Source: CAVQFD01 sp963724695 | GTDB taxonomy: Bacteria > Acidobacteriota > Vicinamibacteria > Vicinamibacterales > CAVVIG01 | Assembly: GCA_963724695.1 (NCBI GenBank) | Contig: CAVRVW010000003.1 | Coordinates: forward strand, 124,001-188,000 | DNA length: 64,000 nucleotides | Direction of reading: 5' to 3' | Shown: piece by piece, positions 7,969 to 17,445 of the stretch | Position numbering within the stretch: position 1 is the first letter of the stretch | Layout of the letters: every line of letters starts with the position of its first letter | Program-made: the position numbers and the translations under genes | The notes under the pieces: generated by a model | Database searches by the model: none | Seen by the model: only the letters and a program-made list of their open reading frames with translations | Told to the model about the DNA's origin: nothing

Positions 7969-9062
7969 TCGAGGACCCGGATGCGATGGTTCTCGCTGTC
8001 GGTCACATACATGCGTCCGCCCAGGAAGCACACGCCGTGCGGTCTGGCCATCGCGCAGGCCATGGGGTCACCATCCGGGCCGTCGCCGCGCTGGCCCGTG
8101 CCGACGAGGGTCGTGATGACTCCGGTCGTGAGGTTCACCTGCCGGATGGCGTGGTTCTCGGTGTCGACGATGGCGAGGGAGCCGTCAGGAGCGCAGGCGA
8201 TGCCCTTCGGACCGTTGAAGGTCGCCGCAATCGCCGCGCGGCCGTCGCCCGTGAAGCCCGTCTGCCCGGTGCCGGCGATCCGTTTGAGGAGGCGGCTCTT
8301 GGTATCGATGGCGAGCACCGCGTTGCCTTCGCGCAGCACGAGGTAGGCATTGCCGCGGCTGTCCGTGTCGATCGAACGCGGACCCTGGAGCGGCGTGCCG
8401 TCGAGCGGCGCTTCGTCCGGCGCCGCGCGCCGCTCGCCTGTGCCAGCGAAGGTGCTAATCGTGCCCGTCGCCATGTCCACCCGCCGGACGCGGCTGTTGC
8501 CGATGTCGCACACGAGGAGGTTTCCGGCTGCGTCGAACGCGATGCTGTGCGGCTGCCGCAGCGCCGCCTTCGCCGCGGGTCCTTCGTCGCCGGAGAACCC
8601 CGCCACGCCAGTCCCGGCCACCGTCGACACGACGCGCGTTTTCGCGTCGATGCGCCGGACCACGTGCGCGTCGCGTTCGACGACGAAGAGGTGTCCGTTC
8701 CTGTCGAACCGGATTTCGTGCGGTGCGGTGAAGGATGCCGACAGCGCAGGTCCGCCGTCGCCGGCGTAGCCCTTCTGGCCGTTCCCGGCGATCGTGGTCA
8801 TCCGGCCGGACGTGATGTCGAGGCGCCTGATGTATCCGGTGTCGACCTCGCAGAAGTACAACGCGCCATCTGGCCCGGGCACGATCCCATAGGGGTTGGT
8901 GATAGGCGATCTGAGCGCGTTGACCTCTCCCGCCTCGAATCCCGCCGCGCCGGTTCCCGCCACCGTGCGCACGCGACGTCCTTGAGCCGAGAGCAGAAGC
9001 GGCGCCACGCCAGCCGCTGCCAACGCACTGAGGAACTCGCGCCGCTTGTAGTTCTTCAGCAC
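7965..9062 (-). CDS. NHL-repeat beta-propeller protein, exported
   Basis: Beta-propeller protein of 365 aa built from about six NHL-type blades, recognisable from repeated units such as VRTVAGTGAAGFEAG, MTTIAGNGQKGYAGDGGPAL, VSTVAGTGVAGFSGDEGPA, LKRIAGTGQTGFTGDGRAAI and ITTLVGTGQRGDGPDGDP, each followed by a PxGI...G.LYV.D..N..IR blade core. The GTG at 9062 overlaps the transporter stop, and the N-terminus NYKRREFLSALAAAGVAPLL is a Tat-like signal. NHL propellers bind proteins or sugars and some are lyases; nothing here fixes a reaction. It is translationally coupled on both sides, so the three genes probably work together. Confidence 0.9.
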   Translation of the reverse strand: MLKNYKRREFLSALAAAGVAPLLLSAQGRRVRTVAGTGAAGFEAGEVNALRSPITNPYGIVPGPDGALYFCEVDTGYIRRLDITSGRMTTIAGNGQKGYAGDGGPALSASFTAPHEIRFDRNGHLFVVERDAHVVRRIDAKTRVVSTVAGTGVAGFSGDEGPAAKAALRQPHSIAFDAAGNLLVCDIGNSRVRRVDMATGTISTFAGTGERRAAPDEAPLDGTPLQGPRSIDTDSRGNAYLVLREGNAVLAIDTKSRLLKRIAGTGQTGFTGDGRAAIAATFNGPKGIACAPDGSLAIVDTENHAIRQVNLTTGVITTLVGTGQRGDGPDGDPMACAMARPHGVCFLGGRMYVTDSENHRIRVLE

Positions 9063-10451
9063 GGTAAGAACGTGAACGCGAGCACGCCCGTCACGAACCA
9101 CAGGCACGCGAAGATCAGTCGATACCCGACGTACGCGCGGAAATCGATGCGCGCGACGCTGGCGCCGACCACCGCCCAGAACGGCGTGAGCAGGTTGCCC
9201 ATGTGGTCTCCGACGCTCAGGGCAAGGAGCCCCCGCTGCGCGGTCAGGCCGACGAGGTCGGCCATCTTGACCGTCACCAGCCCCTGGATCAGCCACTGGC
9301 CCCCGCTCGTCGGGATGAAGAACGAGACGACGGTGCTCGTGACAACCGTGAGCAGCGGGAAGGTGTACGCGGTCAGGATGGGATCGAACAGCGTGACGAG
9401 AAAGTCGCCGACCGGCGTGAACTGGATGAGGCCGGCGACGCCGGCGTACACGTGGTAGAGCACCACGATGGGCCAGCAGAGCGCGACCGCCTCGCGCAGC
9501 GCCTTGGTGAACCGGAACACCGTGCGGTGGAACAGCAGCCCGAGCATGAGCACCACGGTGTTGACCGCGTTGATGTCGAGGCTCAGGTCCTTGACGAAGA
9601 AGTGCACGTACAGCCAGGCCCCGATCATGAACGTCAGCGGCAGCAGCACGAGCGGGTTGTACTCGAGCCGCTGCGCGAAGGTCAGGCCGGGCGGCGCCAC
9701 GAGGCTGATCGGTTCCACCGCGGCGCTCGCCTCCACGAAGTGCGACACCGGCCGCACCTGCTTCGGCATGAACACGCAGCCCGACGAACACGCAGATGAT
9801 CGGAAACGCGACGACCAGCGCGATGGTCGCCGGCGCCCAGATCGTGGTGCTGAGCGGCATGACGCCGGTCGTCTTCTCGAGGAAGTGCCCCGGCGTGGCC
9901 ATGAGCAGCGGCGCGCTGCCGGAGAAGCCGAACTGCCAGATCGCGCCGGCTCCCGCGAGACAGGCCAGGAGAAACAGGAAGTCGATGGGGATGCCCTTCT
10001 TCTCGGCCTCCTTGGCGAAGTGGATTCCGATGATCGGCGACAGCGCGATCGAGAGGCCCCAGTTCATGTACGCCACACACGATCCGACCAGCACCGCCAG
10101 CGAGACGACCTGGACGCGCGTCGTCGGCAGCCGCGAGACGGCGACGATCGAGTTGCGGAAGAACGGCGTCGCTCCGAGGATCAGGCTCAGCACCAGGATG
10201 AGCGTCATCTGCATCGTGAACGCGAGCAGGCTCCACAGGCCGCGGTAGTACGCGTCGAAGGTGGATTCGAGGGAGCCGCCGACACCGAGCGCGAGCACGA
10301 ACACGACGACCATCAGCATGATCGCCGTGGTCAGTGCGTCGGGCACGACGCGTTCCATCAGGGTGGCGAACCTGTCGACCCACCGGCCGCCCACGGGCTC
10401 GTCGTCCGGCGCGTTCGTGCGGGTCGCTGCGACGCGTGCGCGTGTGGCCAT
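9056..10451 (-). CDS. atoE: Short-chain fatty acid transporter, AtoE family (one frameshift)
   Basis: Inner-membrane permease of about 464 aa with roughly a dozen hydrophobic segments. The N-terminus from the ATG at 10451 reads DRFATLMERVVPDALTTAIM, typical of the AtoE/COG2031 family, and later GAGAIWQFGFSGSAPLLMAT and VVSFFIPTSGGQWLIQGL match the same family. An extra G near 9780 splits the gene between FPIICVFVG and CVFMPKQVRPVSHFVEA. The family imports short-chain fatty acids such as acetoacetate or butyrate. It is first in an operon with the NHL and RIFT-like proteins and divergent from an MFS transporter (103 bp between starts). Confidence 0.9.
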
Positions 10452-10554
10452 GGCGTCCGCATTTAATAGCGGCGTCGGTGCGACGTCAATAGCCGATCGC
10501 GGAATCGAGAAGGCGCTTGACCGCCCGCGGCATCACGGCTAGGCTCAGCGCGAC

Positions 10555-11832
10555 GTGACCTCATCGACGCGCGCCGACGCGCCACTTCTGAGCGAGAGCC
10601 CCGAAGTCCTCCCGATTCACCGCAAGATCCTGGCGTTTTCCTTCATCGGCTGGATCTTCGACTTCTACGACCTCCTGCTTCTCAGCTTCCTCCTGGCGTC
10701 GACGACGCTGTCGGAGGACTTGCGCCTGACCGAGTGGGACGAATCGTTCCTGCTCGGCACGGCCCTGGCCTTCACCGCGGTCGGAGGCCTGCTGGGCGGC
10801 GCGCTGGCCGATAAGTTCGGCCGCAAGCCGCTGCTGATGGCGACGATCCTCGTCTACAGCATCGGCACCCTCCTGTCGGGATTCGCCGTCGATACGTGGA
10901 CGCTCTTCGCGGCGCGCGCGATTACGGGCATTGGCGTCGGCGGCGAGTGGGCCGTGGCCCACGCGCTCGTCGGCGAGACGGTGCCGCCGAAGGTCAGGGG
11001 CCGCTACGGCTCGTACCTGCAAAGCGGGTCCGCCTTCGCCAGGTTCTTTGCCACGATCGTCGGCTACTCGCTCGCGCCGTGGATTGGCTGGCGCTATAGC
11101 TTCATGATCTCGGCGCTGCCCGCTCTGATCGTGGTGCTCATCCGCCGTGAGATGCCCGAGTCGGATGTCTGGCAGAAACACAAGCGCGAGACCCAGGCCA
11201 CGGGCGAGCCGAGCCGCTGGGTGCTGCTCGGCGAAATGCTGGGGCCGACCCTCCGCAGGACCACCTTGATTGCGTTCGCCCTCACGACGGCCAACATGGC
11301 GGCCTACTGGTTCAAGACGATCTGGCTGCCGACGTATTTTTCCGGCGTACGCGGACTGCCGGGCGCCGAGGCGTCCAGCCTCTTCTACGCCGACCAGTTG
11401 GGCTCGGTGATCGGGTACGTCGCGTTCGGGTTCGCGAGCGATCGGTTTGGCCGCCGTCCGAGCTTTGCCTTCTTCTCCGTGCTGAAGGCGACCGGCCTGC
11501 TGATGATCACGCTTGGCTGGGATCTGGTGTCGGGCAACCGGGTGGCGGTGCTGGGGTTCATGTTCGTGCTGGGTCTCGGCGAGGGGAACTGGGGCTGCAT
11601 CGGGCCCCTCTTGAACGAGTTGTTCCCGACGAGAGTGCGCGGCGCGGCCATCGGCATCATCTACAACCTCGCCCGCGGTGTGCAGTTCCTCGCGCCCGTC
11701 GTGATCACCTGGGTCGCTGCGCGCGCCTCGTTCGGAGCGGGCATCGCGCTCGCCGCACCGTTCGCCCTCCTCGCCGGCGCCATCGTCTGGCTGCTGCCGG
11801 AGACGAAAGGGAAGCGGCTCGAAGCGCACTAG
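10555..11832 (+). CDS. MFS transporter (acid/sugar symporter type)
   Basis: Major facilitator superfamily transporter of 425 aa with 12 predicted membrane segments. The GTG at 10555 is the only start before the first segment (ILAFSFIGWIFDFYDLLLLS). Signature motif A between TM2 and TM3 is GGLLGGALADKFGRKPLL; TM4-5 carries GIGVGGEWAVAHALVGE; the second-half motif is GFASDRFGRRPSF. This pattern is that of the sialic acid/aromatic acid/metabolite:H+ symporter branches (NanT/AAHS-like). The substrate cannot be decided from sequence. Divergent from the AtoE operon. Confidence 0.9.
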   Translation: MTSSTRADAPLLSESPEVLPIHRKILAFSFIGWIFDFYDLLLLSFLLASTTLSEDLRLTEWDESFLLGTALAFTAVGGLLGGALADKFGRKPLLMATILVYSIGTLLSGFAVDTWTLFAARAITGIGVGGEWAVAHALVGETVPPKVRGRYGSYLQSGSAFARFFATIVGYSLAPWIGWRYSFMISALPALIVVLIRREMPESDVWQKHKRETQATGEPSRWVLLGEMLGPTLRRTTLIAFALTTANMAAYWFKTIWLPTYFSGVRGLPGAEASSLFYADQLGSVIGYVAFGFASDRFGRRPSFAFFSVLKATGLLMITLGWDLVSGNRVAVLGFMFVLGLGEGNWGCIGPLLNELFPTRVRGAAIGIIYNLARGVQFLAPVVITWVAARASFGAGIALAAPFALLAGAIVWLLPETKGKRLEAH

Positions 11833-11915
11833 CCTCGGGGCTAGAGGCTAGAGGCTGGAGGCTAGGGGCTGGAGCCCCGGAAGCCCGAAGTCAGAAGCCC
11901 GGAGCCCGCGCGGGC
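11833..11915. repeat. Degenerate intergenic repeat (GGCTAGAGGCTAGAGG, then GAAGCCCGGAG)
   Basis: Tandem degenerate units of 8-10 bp fill the gap between the MFS gene and the second TPR gene. They start right after the MFS stop codon. Same general class as the other intergenic repeats listed here, with a different core word. Confidence 0.7.
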
Positions 11916-11929
11916 GTTAGACTGTCCCC

Positions 11930-13051
11930 ATGCGGCGGCTTTGTTGGGCCGGTCTCTGCGTGCTGCTCTCCGCTGGCTGGCTGCTGGCGCAGACCAGAGA
12001 GCCCCTGTACGTGCCGTACCGCAACGCGGTCGTCTCCTACCAGCGCGGCAACTTCCTGGCGGCCGCACGCGCCATCAACAGCATGCCGATCGAGGATCTG
12101 CACCGCGTCGTCCGGTTCGCGACGACGGGACAGGGCGGGCGCGATGGCAGCACCCCGCCGGGCTTCGCGGGCGAGGTCATCGGCGGACCGACTCCGGAGG
12201 CGGCGGCGATGCTGCACACCGAGATCGTGCTGCGGGGGCAGGCGACGCGCGAGGTGCCCATCTCGGTGCACCTCGAGCTGGCCGAAGCGCTGATCCGGGC
12301 GATGGACCGGGTCAGGCTGCGCACGGCGTTAATCGATCGAGAGGAAGCGCTCGCGTTCCAGCAGCGGTGGTACGTGGTCGTCGCGAGCTTTTTCCTGTCG
12401 AGCACCGCTCCCGACGCCGCGCGGCCCTGGCTCGAGCGGGGAGGGGCGTTGTCGCGTGCGGACCGCCGCCTGACGGGCGCTCAGGCCTGGATCGATCTGA
12501 CGAGCGGCATGGCCTACGAGATGTCGGCGCGCCTGCTCGACCCCGAGTGTCGGCGGCCGAGCTGCGACGCCACGGACGCACGAAGCCAGATGCCGCGCCG
12601 CCTGACCTTCGCGCAGGATGCGTACCTGAGCGCCCTCGCGCGCGACCCCTCTCTCGTCGAGGCCAGATTGCGGCTTGGCCGGGTCAGGTTTCTGCGGAAC
12701 GACGCCAAGGCCGCCGCGCCAGAGCTGCAGCGCGCCCTCACTGAAGCCACCACGCCGCGGCAGCGGTATCTGGCCCATCTTTTTCTCGGCGAGCTCGCGC
12801 AGGTGGAGAAGGATTACCGGCGGGCGCGCACCGAGTACGAAGCGGCGCGCGGCATCGACCCACGCTACCAGGCGCCGCACATCGCCATCGGTTTCGTCGA
12901 TCTGCTGCGTGGCGCCAGCGTCGATCTCGAAGGGCTCGCCACTGCCGCCGCTCGTCGCGGAGATGACGAACGCGATCCATGGTGGGCTTACCAGAGCGGC
13001 GCGGTCGACGAGGAGACCCTCGACTGGCTTGCCGCGCAGGTCAAGCGATGA
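11930..13051 (+). CDS. Secreted TPR-repeat protein, second copy
   Basis: Exported TPR protein of 373 aa. The ATG at 11930 starts the signal peptide RRLCWAGLCVLLSAGWLLAQ. It resembles the TPR protein at 3587-4669 in length, order of helices and partner gene, but is clearly diverged. Recognisable TPR units include SLVEARLRLGRVRFLRNDAK, LAHLFLGELAQVEKDYRRAR and YEAARGIDPRYQAPHIAIGF. The insert LLDPECRRPSCDATDARS carries two cysteines. The stop overlaps the VWA start (ATGA), as in the first unit. Function unknown; presumably scaffold for or assembly partner of the VWA protein. Confidence 0.85.
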   Translation: MRRLCWAGLCVLLSAGWLLAQTREPLYVPYRNAVVSYQRGNFLAAARAINSMPIEDLHRVVRFATTGQGGRDGSTPPGFAGEVIGGPTPEAAAMLHTEIVLRGQATREVPISVHLELAEALIRAMDRVRLRTALIDREEALAFQQRWYVVVASFFLSSTAPDAARPWLERGGALSRADRRLTGAQAWIDLTSGMAYEMSARLLDPECRRPSCDATDARSQMPRRLTFAQDAYLSALARDPSLVEARLRLGRVRFLRNDAKAAAPELQRALTEATTPRQRYLAHLFLGELAQVEKDYRRARTEYEAARGIDPRYQAPHIAIGFVDLLRGASVDLEGLATAAARRGDDERDPWWAYQSGAVDEETLDWLAAQVKR

Positions 13052-13989
13052 AACCCGCGGCCGCCAGCGGCGTGCTGCTCCTGCTCATGGCGGCGCTGCG
13101 CGTCGACGCGCAGCCCACGTTCAAGGCCAACGTCGACGCCGTGCGGCTCGACGTTTCCGTGATGCGGCGCGATCAGCCGGTGGTGGGCCTGACCGCCAAG
13201 GACTTCACGGTGCTCGACAACGGTGCGGCCCAGGTGATCGCGGAGGTGACGCGCGAAGAGCATCCGCTCAGCGTGACGATGGTGCTCGACACGAGCGGCA
13301 GCATGGCCGGCGAACCCCTCAAGCGCCTTGTCGATGCCGCACGAGGCCTTCTCGGATCGCTGCGCCCCGAAGACACTGCTGCGCTGGTGACGTTTGGCGA
13401 GGACGTGGAGTTGCGCTTGCCGTTGACCCGCGATCGCGCCGCAGCATCCAGGGCGCTCGACCAGCTGACCGCGGTCGGGCCGACCGCCATGCGGGACGCG
13501 CTCTGGACGGCGCTCCAGCTTCGGCCGGACGACCGGTCGCGGCCCCTCGTGCTGCTGTTTTCCGACGGACTGGACACGACGAGCTGGCTCTCCGAGTCCG
13601 ACGCCGTCGTCGCGACCGAACGTGCCGGCACGATCGTGCACGTCGTCGAGCTGGTGGAAGACCGATTGACCGGCGTCTCGCGGATGCCCGGCACCATAGG
13701 CCCGGTCGTCCCGTTGTCGTCCGTGCGGCCGCCGACGGTGGCGCTCGACAAGCTGGCCCGCGCCGGCGGCGGGCGGAAGTGGTCCGCTGCCTCACCGGGC
13801 GACTTGCGTGAGCTGTTCACCCGCGCCATCGGCGAAATGCGCGGGCGGTATGTCGTGACGTTCTATCCGGAGGGTCCGCCCACGCCAGGCTGGCACGCGC
13901 TGAAGGTCAGCGTGCGCGGCGGCGGCGAGATCACCGCCCGGTCGGGCTATTTCGTTCCCGAGCCCCAGGCCCTAAGCCCTAAGCCCTAA
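13048..13989 (+). CDS. Secreted VWFA-related protein, second copy
   Basis: VWA-domain protein of 313 aa, paralogous to 4666-5622. Start ATG at 13048, coupled to the TPR gene. Signal peptide up to LRVDAQ; strands LDVSVMRRDQPVVG and LTAKDFTVLDNGAAQVIAEV; the metal-ion site is MVLDTSGSMAGEPL (canonical DxSxS); LVLLFSDGLDTTSW follows. The C-terminal RYVVTFYPEGPPTPGWHALK matches the first copy. The very last residues (ALSPKP and stop) are encoded by a CCCTAAG tandem repeat that continues downstream, so the natural stop may have been replaced by repeat sequence. Confidence 0.9.
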   Translation: MKPAAASGVLLLLMAALRVDAQPTFKANVDAVRLDVSVMRRDQPVVGLTAKDFTVLDNGAAQVIAEVTREEHPLSVTMVLDTSGSMAGEPLKRLVDAARGLLGSLRPEDTAALVTFGEDVELRLPLTRDRAAASRALDQLTAVGPTAMRDALWTALQLRPDDRSRPLVLLFSDGLDTTSWLSESDAVVATERAGTIVHVVELVEDRLTGVSRMPGTIGPVVPLSSVRPPTVALDKLARAGGGRKWSAASPGDLRELFTRAIGEMRGRYVVTFYPEGPPTPGWHALKVSVRGGGEITARSGYFVPEPQALSPKP

Positions 13990-14019
13990 GCCAGAAGCCT
14001 GCAGCCCGGAGCCTGCGAG
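13966..14019. repeat. CCCTAAG tandem repeat at a gene end
   Basis: Seven-base CCCTAAG units (about three perfect copies from 13971), followed by degenerate GCCAGAAGCCTGCAGCCCGG. It supplies the last codons and stop of the VWA gene. It resembles telomere repeats only by chance of wording; the position inside a chromosome argues against that. Confidence 0.7.
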
Positions 14020-14196
14020 CAACGGAATGTCCCTCGTCAACGTGTGCCGGTCGCCAGGGCCCGGATCCGACACGAGCCATCGCCCGGCGAGCCCTCCCAG
14101 CAGGGCGGACACGATGACCACGACGGCGACCGACAGCCGGTGCCGACGGACCCGGCGGGGAGGCAGGGCGGGTGATGGGGAAGGCATCATGGTCAT
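13972..14196 (-). CDS. Possible small single-pass membrane protein
   Basis: Candidate 74-residue protein from an ATG at 14196: MTMMPSPSPALPPRRVRRHR, then one strongly hydrophobic segment (LSVAVVVIVSALLGGLAG) and a short tail. The layout of proline-rich, basic and hydrophobic parts is that of a type II membrane protein. The last residues (GLQASGLGLRA) come from the CCCTAAG-type repeat, and there is no homologue I recognise. It may be spurious. Confidence 0.3.
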   Translation of the reverse strand: MTMMPSPSPALPPRRVRRHRLSVAVVVIVSALLGGLAGRWLVSDPGPGDRHTLTRDIPLLAGSGLQASGLGLRA

Positions 14197-14412
14197 TTTG
14201 CCCGCAAGTTGGGTGCCCGCCTTCACGGTTCGAAATACGGCAGATGCGGCCGGGATGTCTGCCAGATGGAGGCCGAAAGATACTCCGCAGCGAGACCTCA
14301 GCCTTACAGGTGTTGTAACATTCGCGCGCCCGTCCGCGGCCGCGACGGTTACGGCCCTGCGGGACACTCCGACGTCGCCTGGCGAAAACTCGAGGATCAC
14401 TGGAGGGTGTTC
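13990..14412. other. Intergenic region upstream of the Oar-like receptor
   Basis: About 420 bp without a secure gene. It holds the end of the CCCTAAG repeat, the doubtful small minus-strand frame at 13972-14196, and then the leader of the TonB-dependent receptor. From 14290 the sequence CTTACAGGTGTTGTAACATT is AT-richer than its surroundings and could include the promoter, but I see no clear -35/-10 pair. A GGAGGG at 14402-14407 is the ribosome binding site for the ATG at 14413. Confidence 0.5.
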
Positions 14413-17400
14413 ATGACGCCGAAGGGCTTTCTGCCGTTGGTCGTAGTCGTTCTGGGCCTCGTGGCGCTGCCCACCGTCGCCGCTGCACAGAGCGCCATCG
14501 CGGGCGTGGCAAGAGACGCCTCTGGCGCCGTGCTGCCAGGCGTTACGGTCGAGGCATCGAGCGACGCGATCATCGAGAAGACGAAGACTGCGACCACCGA
14601 CGGATCGGGCGCCTATCGCGTGATCGACCTTCGGCCCGGCACTTATACCGTGACCTTCACGCTCACGGGCTTCCAGACGGTCAGGAACGAAGGCCTGGTT
14701 CTTGCCGCGAACTTCACGGCCACAGTCAACGCCGAGATGAAGGTTGGGGCCATCGAAGAGACGATCACCGTGTCCGGCGACGCGCCGGTGGTGGACATCT
14801 CGACGGCCGCGCACGTCCAGACGATGGATCGCGAGGCGATGGACAACCTGCCGACGGGCCGGACGATTCAAGGTCTGGCGCAGCTGGTCATCGGCATCAA
14901 CCTGAGCCTCCCCGACGTCGGCGGTTCGCGCGCGGCGCAGCAGACCTACATGTCGGCACATGGCCTCGGTCCGCAGCAGAACAGCGTGATGGTCGACGGC
15001 ATGGCCCAGAACAGCATCGAGAACAACGGGCAGATGCAGGCGTACTACAACGACGCCATGGTGGAAGAGGCGAGCTACCAGACCGGCGGCATCGGCGCGG
15101 ACCGCCCGGGCGGCGGCGTCGCGCTCAACATGATTCCGCGCGAGGGCGGCAACCGGTTCGCCGGCGGCCTCACGGCCAACTACCGTCCGGGCGAGTGGCA
15201 GGGCGACAACCTGACCGACCGCCTGAAGTCCCTCGGCGTGACGCAGGGCAACAGCACCGAGTACATCAGCGACTTCACGATCAGCCAGGGCGGGCCCATC
15301 AGCCAGGACAAACTCTGGTTCTTCACGACGGCCAGCCAATACAACACCAACAACCGCATAGCCAACACCTTCACCGACGATGGCAACCAGGGCGTGGACG
15401 AGAACTACACCAAGCACGCCCTGCTGCGCCTGACGTGGCAGATCAGCCCGCGCAACAAGCTGGGCGCCTACTACGACCGGACGGCGAAGTACCGCAGCAA
15501 CGACATGCAGAGCCTGGTCGACCCGGAGACCGCGTCGGTCGTCTGGACCTTCCCCAACTACGGCATGGGCCAGGTGAAGTACACGTCGACGGTGTCGAGC
15601 AAGGTCCTGTTCGAAGCGGGCTTCGCGTTCAACACGTCCTTCCGCGACACGCTGGCGCAGGAGGGCCACTCGTTTACGCGCGACACCAGCGAGTGGTTCG
15701 CGGGCGCCTCGCGCACGACCCAGACGGCCGGCGCGCGTTCGACCGCCCCGGCCCAGGAACAGCGGCAGTGGAAGACCAAGAACGTCGCGATGGCGTCGAT
15801 GTCGTACGTGACCGGCACGCACCACGTGAAGGTGGGCATGGGCTTCGAGAGCGGCTGGTACTGGCACCGGTATTTCTCGAACGCGGACATCACGCAGCGC
15901 TACAGCAGCTCCATCACCGATCCGGTGACGAAGAACGTGACGTTCATCAATCCCGTCGACGTCCTGGTGCGCAACACGCCCATCGACTCCCAGGAGCGGA
16001 TGAACAAGGACCTGAGCCTCTACGCGCAGGACTCCTGGCGCCTCAAGCGGCTGACGCTCAACGCGGGCTTGCGGTACGAGAGCGTCAACTCCCAGGTCGA
16101 TTGGACGACGTCCCCGCTGGGCCGCTTCGTGCCGGAACGTGTGCAGAACGAGGTGACGAACGTGCCGGACTGGCAGGATCTCGCGCCGCGGTTCCAGGCG
16201 GTGTACGACCTTTTCGGGACCTCCAAGACCGCAGTGAAGTACTCGCTCAACCGCTACAACCGCACGCAGACGACGGGGATTGCCGAAGAGTTCAACGTGC
16301 TCTCGTCGGTGACGAGCGCCGTGACCTGGGTGGATGCCAACCGCGACGACATCGCCCAGGGCTTCCGGACCTGGAACAACGGCGTGCCCACCAACTGCGT
16401 GTTCAACACGCCGGGATGCGAGCTCAACCTCAGCACGCTCTCCAACAGCTTCGGCGTGCTCTCGGAAGCTGGCGAGTACAGCGGGTTCCCGCGCGGCTGG
16501 ATTCTCGAGCACGGGCTCGAGCTGCAGCACGAGCTCCGGCCGGGCCTCTCGGTGAGCGGCGCCTGGTTCCACTGGGACGAGCACAACCTGACGAAGACCG
16601 TGAACACGGCCGTCACGGCTGCGGACTACACGCCGATGACGATCTTCAACCCGATCGACGGCACGCCGATTACCTACTACAACATCTCGCAGGCGGCCTC
16701 GGCCCGGGCCAGAGCCGATGTCACGATCGTCGAGCCCAAGCGCAAGCTGAGCTACGACGGGTACTTCTTCGAGTTCCGGGCACGTCCACGTAGCGGCACG
16801 CAGGTGTTTGGCGGCTTTGGCATCGAGCGCTCCCTGTCAGTCAACTGCGAAAGCTCCGTCCTTGGCGCCTACGTCGATCCAAATGGAGACTTGAACGGGC
16901 GCGATTCGGCTCGTTTCTGCGATGAGCGCAACAATGGCGAGCCTTTCGAGAAGGACTTCCGCCTCGGAGCATCGTTCCAGATCCCATGGGGAATCACGCT
17001 CAGCGGCGTCTACTTGAACAACGAGGAGGCAATCCTCGAAACCTCGTACACCGTCAGCCGTACGATCCGATACCCGGACGGGTCGGCGGCGTTCCGCCTT
17101 GCTGGCGGGCAGATCGCGCCTGCGTGCCCGGCGCCCTGCCCCGCGGGCGCACAGACCGCGCCCGGGTTGACTCCAGCGTCTGCGATCCTTCAGTTGACGG
17201 CTCCGGGCGCGGATCGGGACGAGCGCGTCAAGCAGCTGGATCTCAAGGCGTCGAAGACGTTCCGCGTCGGGCGGATGAGCATTGCGCCGGCCTTCGAGGC
17301 GTTCAACGTGCTGAACGCCGACGTGGTGTCCACACGTGTGTCGACCTCGTATGCGAACGCCGCCGCCACGTTCCGTCAACCCAACAGCATCCTGCAGGGA

Positions 17401-17436
17401 CGCATTCTCGGCGTGGCCGCCAACGTGAAGTGGTAA
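14413..17436 (+). CDS. Oar-like TonB-dependent outer membrane receptor
   Basis: Outer-membrane protein of 1007 aa. The ATG at 14413 follows GGAGGG and opens a signal peptide (FLPLVVVVLGLVALPTVAAA). Residues about 25-105 form a carboxypeptidase-regulatory-like beta sandwich (GVARDASGAVLPGVTVEASS, GSGAYRVIDLRPGTYTVTF), followed by a plug domain (GRTIQGLAQLVIGINLSLPD; VDGMAQNSIENNG) and a 22-strand-type barrel ending in an aromatic residue (LGVAANVKW). This is the usual acidobacterial Oar/TonB receptor architecture. It probably imports large or chelated substrates using TonB-ExbBD, whose genes are not in the window. The frame is free of breaks over 3 kb, in contrast to other parts of the window. 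Confidence 0.95.
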   Translation: MTPKGFLPLVVVVLGLVALPTVAAAQSAIAGVARDASGAVLPGVTVEASSDAIIEKTKTATTDGSGAYRVIDLRPGTYTVTFTLTGFQTVRNEGLVLAANFTATVNAEMKVGAIEETITVSGDAPVVDISTAAHVQTMDREAMDNLPTGRTIQGLAQLVIGINLSLPDVGGSRAAQQTYMSAHGLGPQQNSVMVDGMAQNSIENNGQMQAYYNDAMVEEASYQTGGIGADRPGGGVALNMIPREGGNRFAGGLTANYRPGEWQGDNLTDRLKSLGVTQGNSTEYISDFTISQGGPISQDKLWFFTTASQYNTNNRIANTFTDDGNQGVDENYTKHALLRLTWQISPRNKLGAYYDRTAKYRSNDMQSLVDPETASVVWTFPNYGMGQVKYTSTVSSKVLFEAGFAFNTSFRDTLAQEGHSFTRDTSEWFAGASRTTQTAGARSTAPAQEQRQWKTKNVAMASMSYVTGTHHVKVGMGFESGWYWHRYFSNADITQRYSSSITDPVTKNVTFINPVDVLVRNTPIDSQERMNKDLSLYAQDSWRLKRLTLNAGLRYESVNSQVDWTTSPLGRFVPERVQNEVTNVPDWQDLAPRFQAVYDLFGTSKTAVKYSLNRYNRTQTTGIAEEFNVLSSVTSAVTWVDANRDDIAQGFRTWNNGVPTNCVFNTPGCELNLSTLSNSFGVLSEAGEYSGFPRGWILEHGLELQHELRPGLSVSGAWFHWDEHNLTKTVNTAVTAADYTPMTIFNPIDGTPITYYNISQAASARARADVTIVEPKRKLSYDGYFFEFRARPRSGTQVFGGFGIERSLSVNCESSVLGAYVDPNGDLNGRDSARFCDERNNGEPFEKDFRLGASFQIPWGITLSGVYLNNEEAILETSYTVSRTIRYPDGSAAFRLAGGQIAPACPAPCPAGAQTAPGLTPASAILQLTAPGADRDERVKQLDLKASKTFRVGRMSIAPAFEAFNVLNADVVSTRVSTSYANAAATFRQPNSILQGRILGVAANVKW

Positions 17437-17445
17437 AGCCCCGCG

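Noticed and set aside
13966..14019. Telomere-like CCCTAA repeat
   Set aside because: Only a few units, inside a continuous chromosome-like contig with genes on both sides; it belongs to the local repeat class.
13972..16584. 870-codon open frame opposite the Oar-like receptor gene
   Set aside because: Arg/His/Val-rich antisense translation of a clear TonB receptor; it has no signal, no domain and arises from codon bias in high-GC DNA. Only its last 74 codons, beyond the receptor, might be a real small gene.
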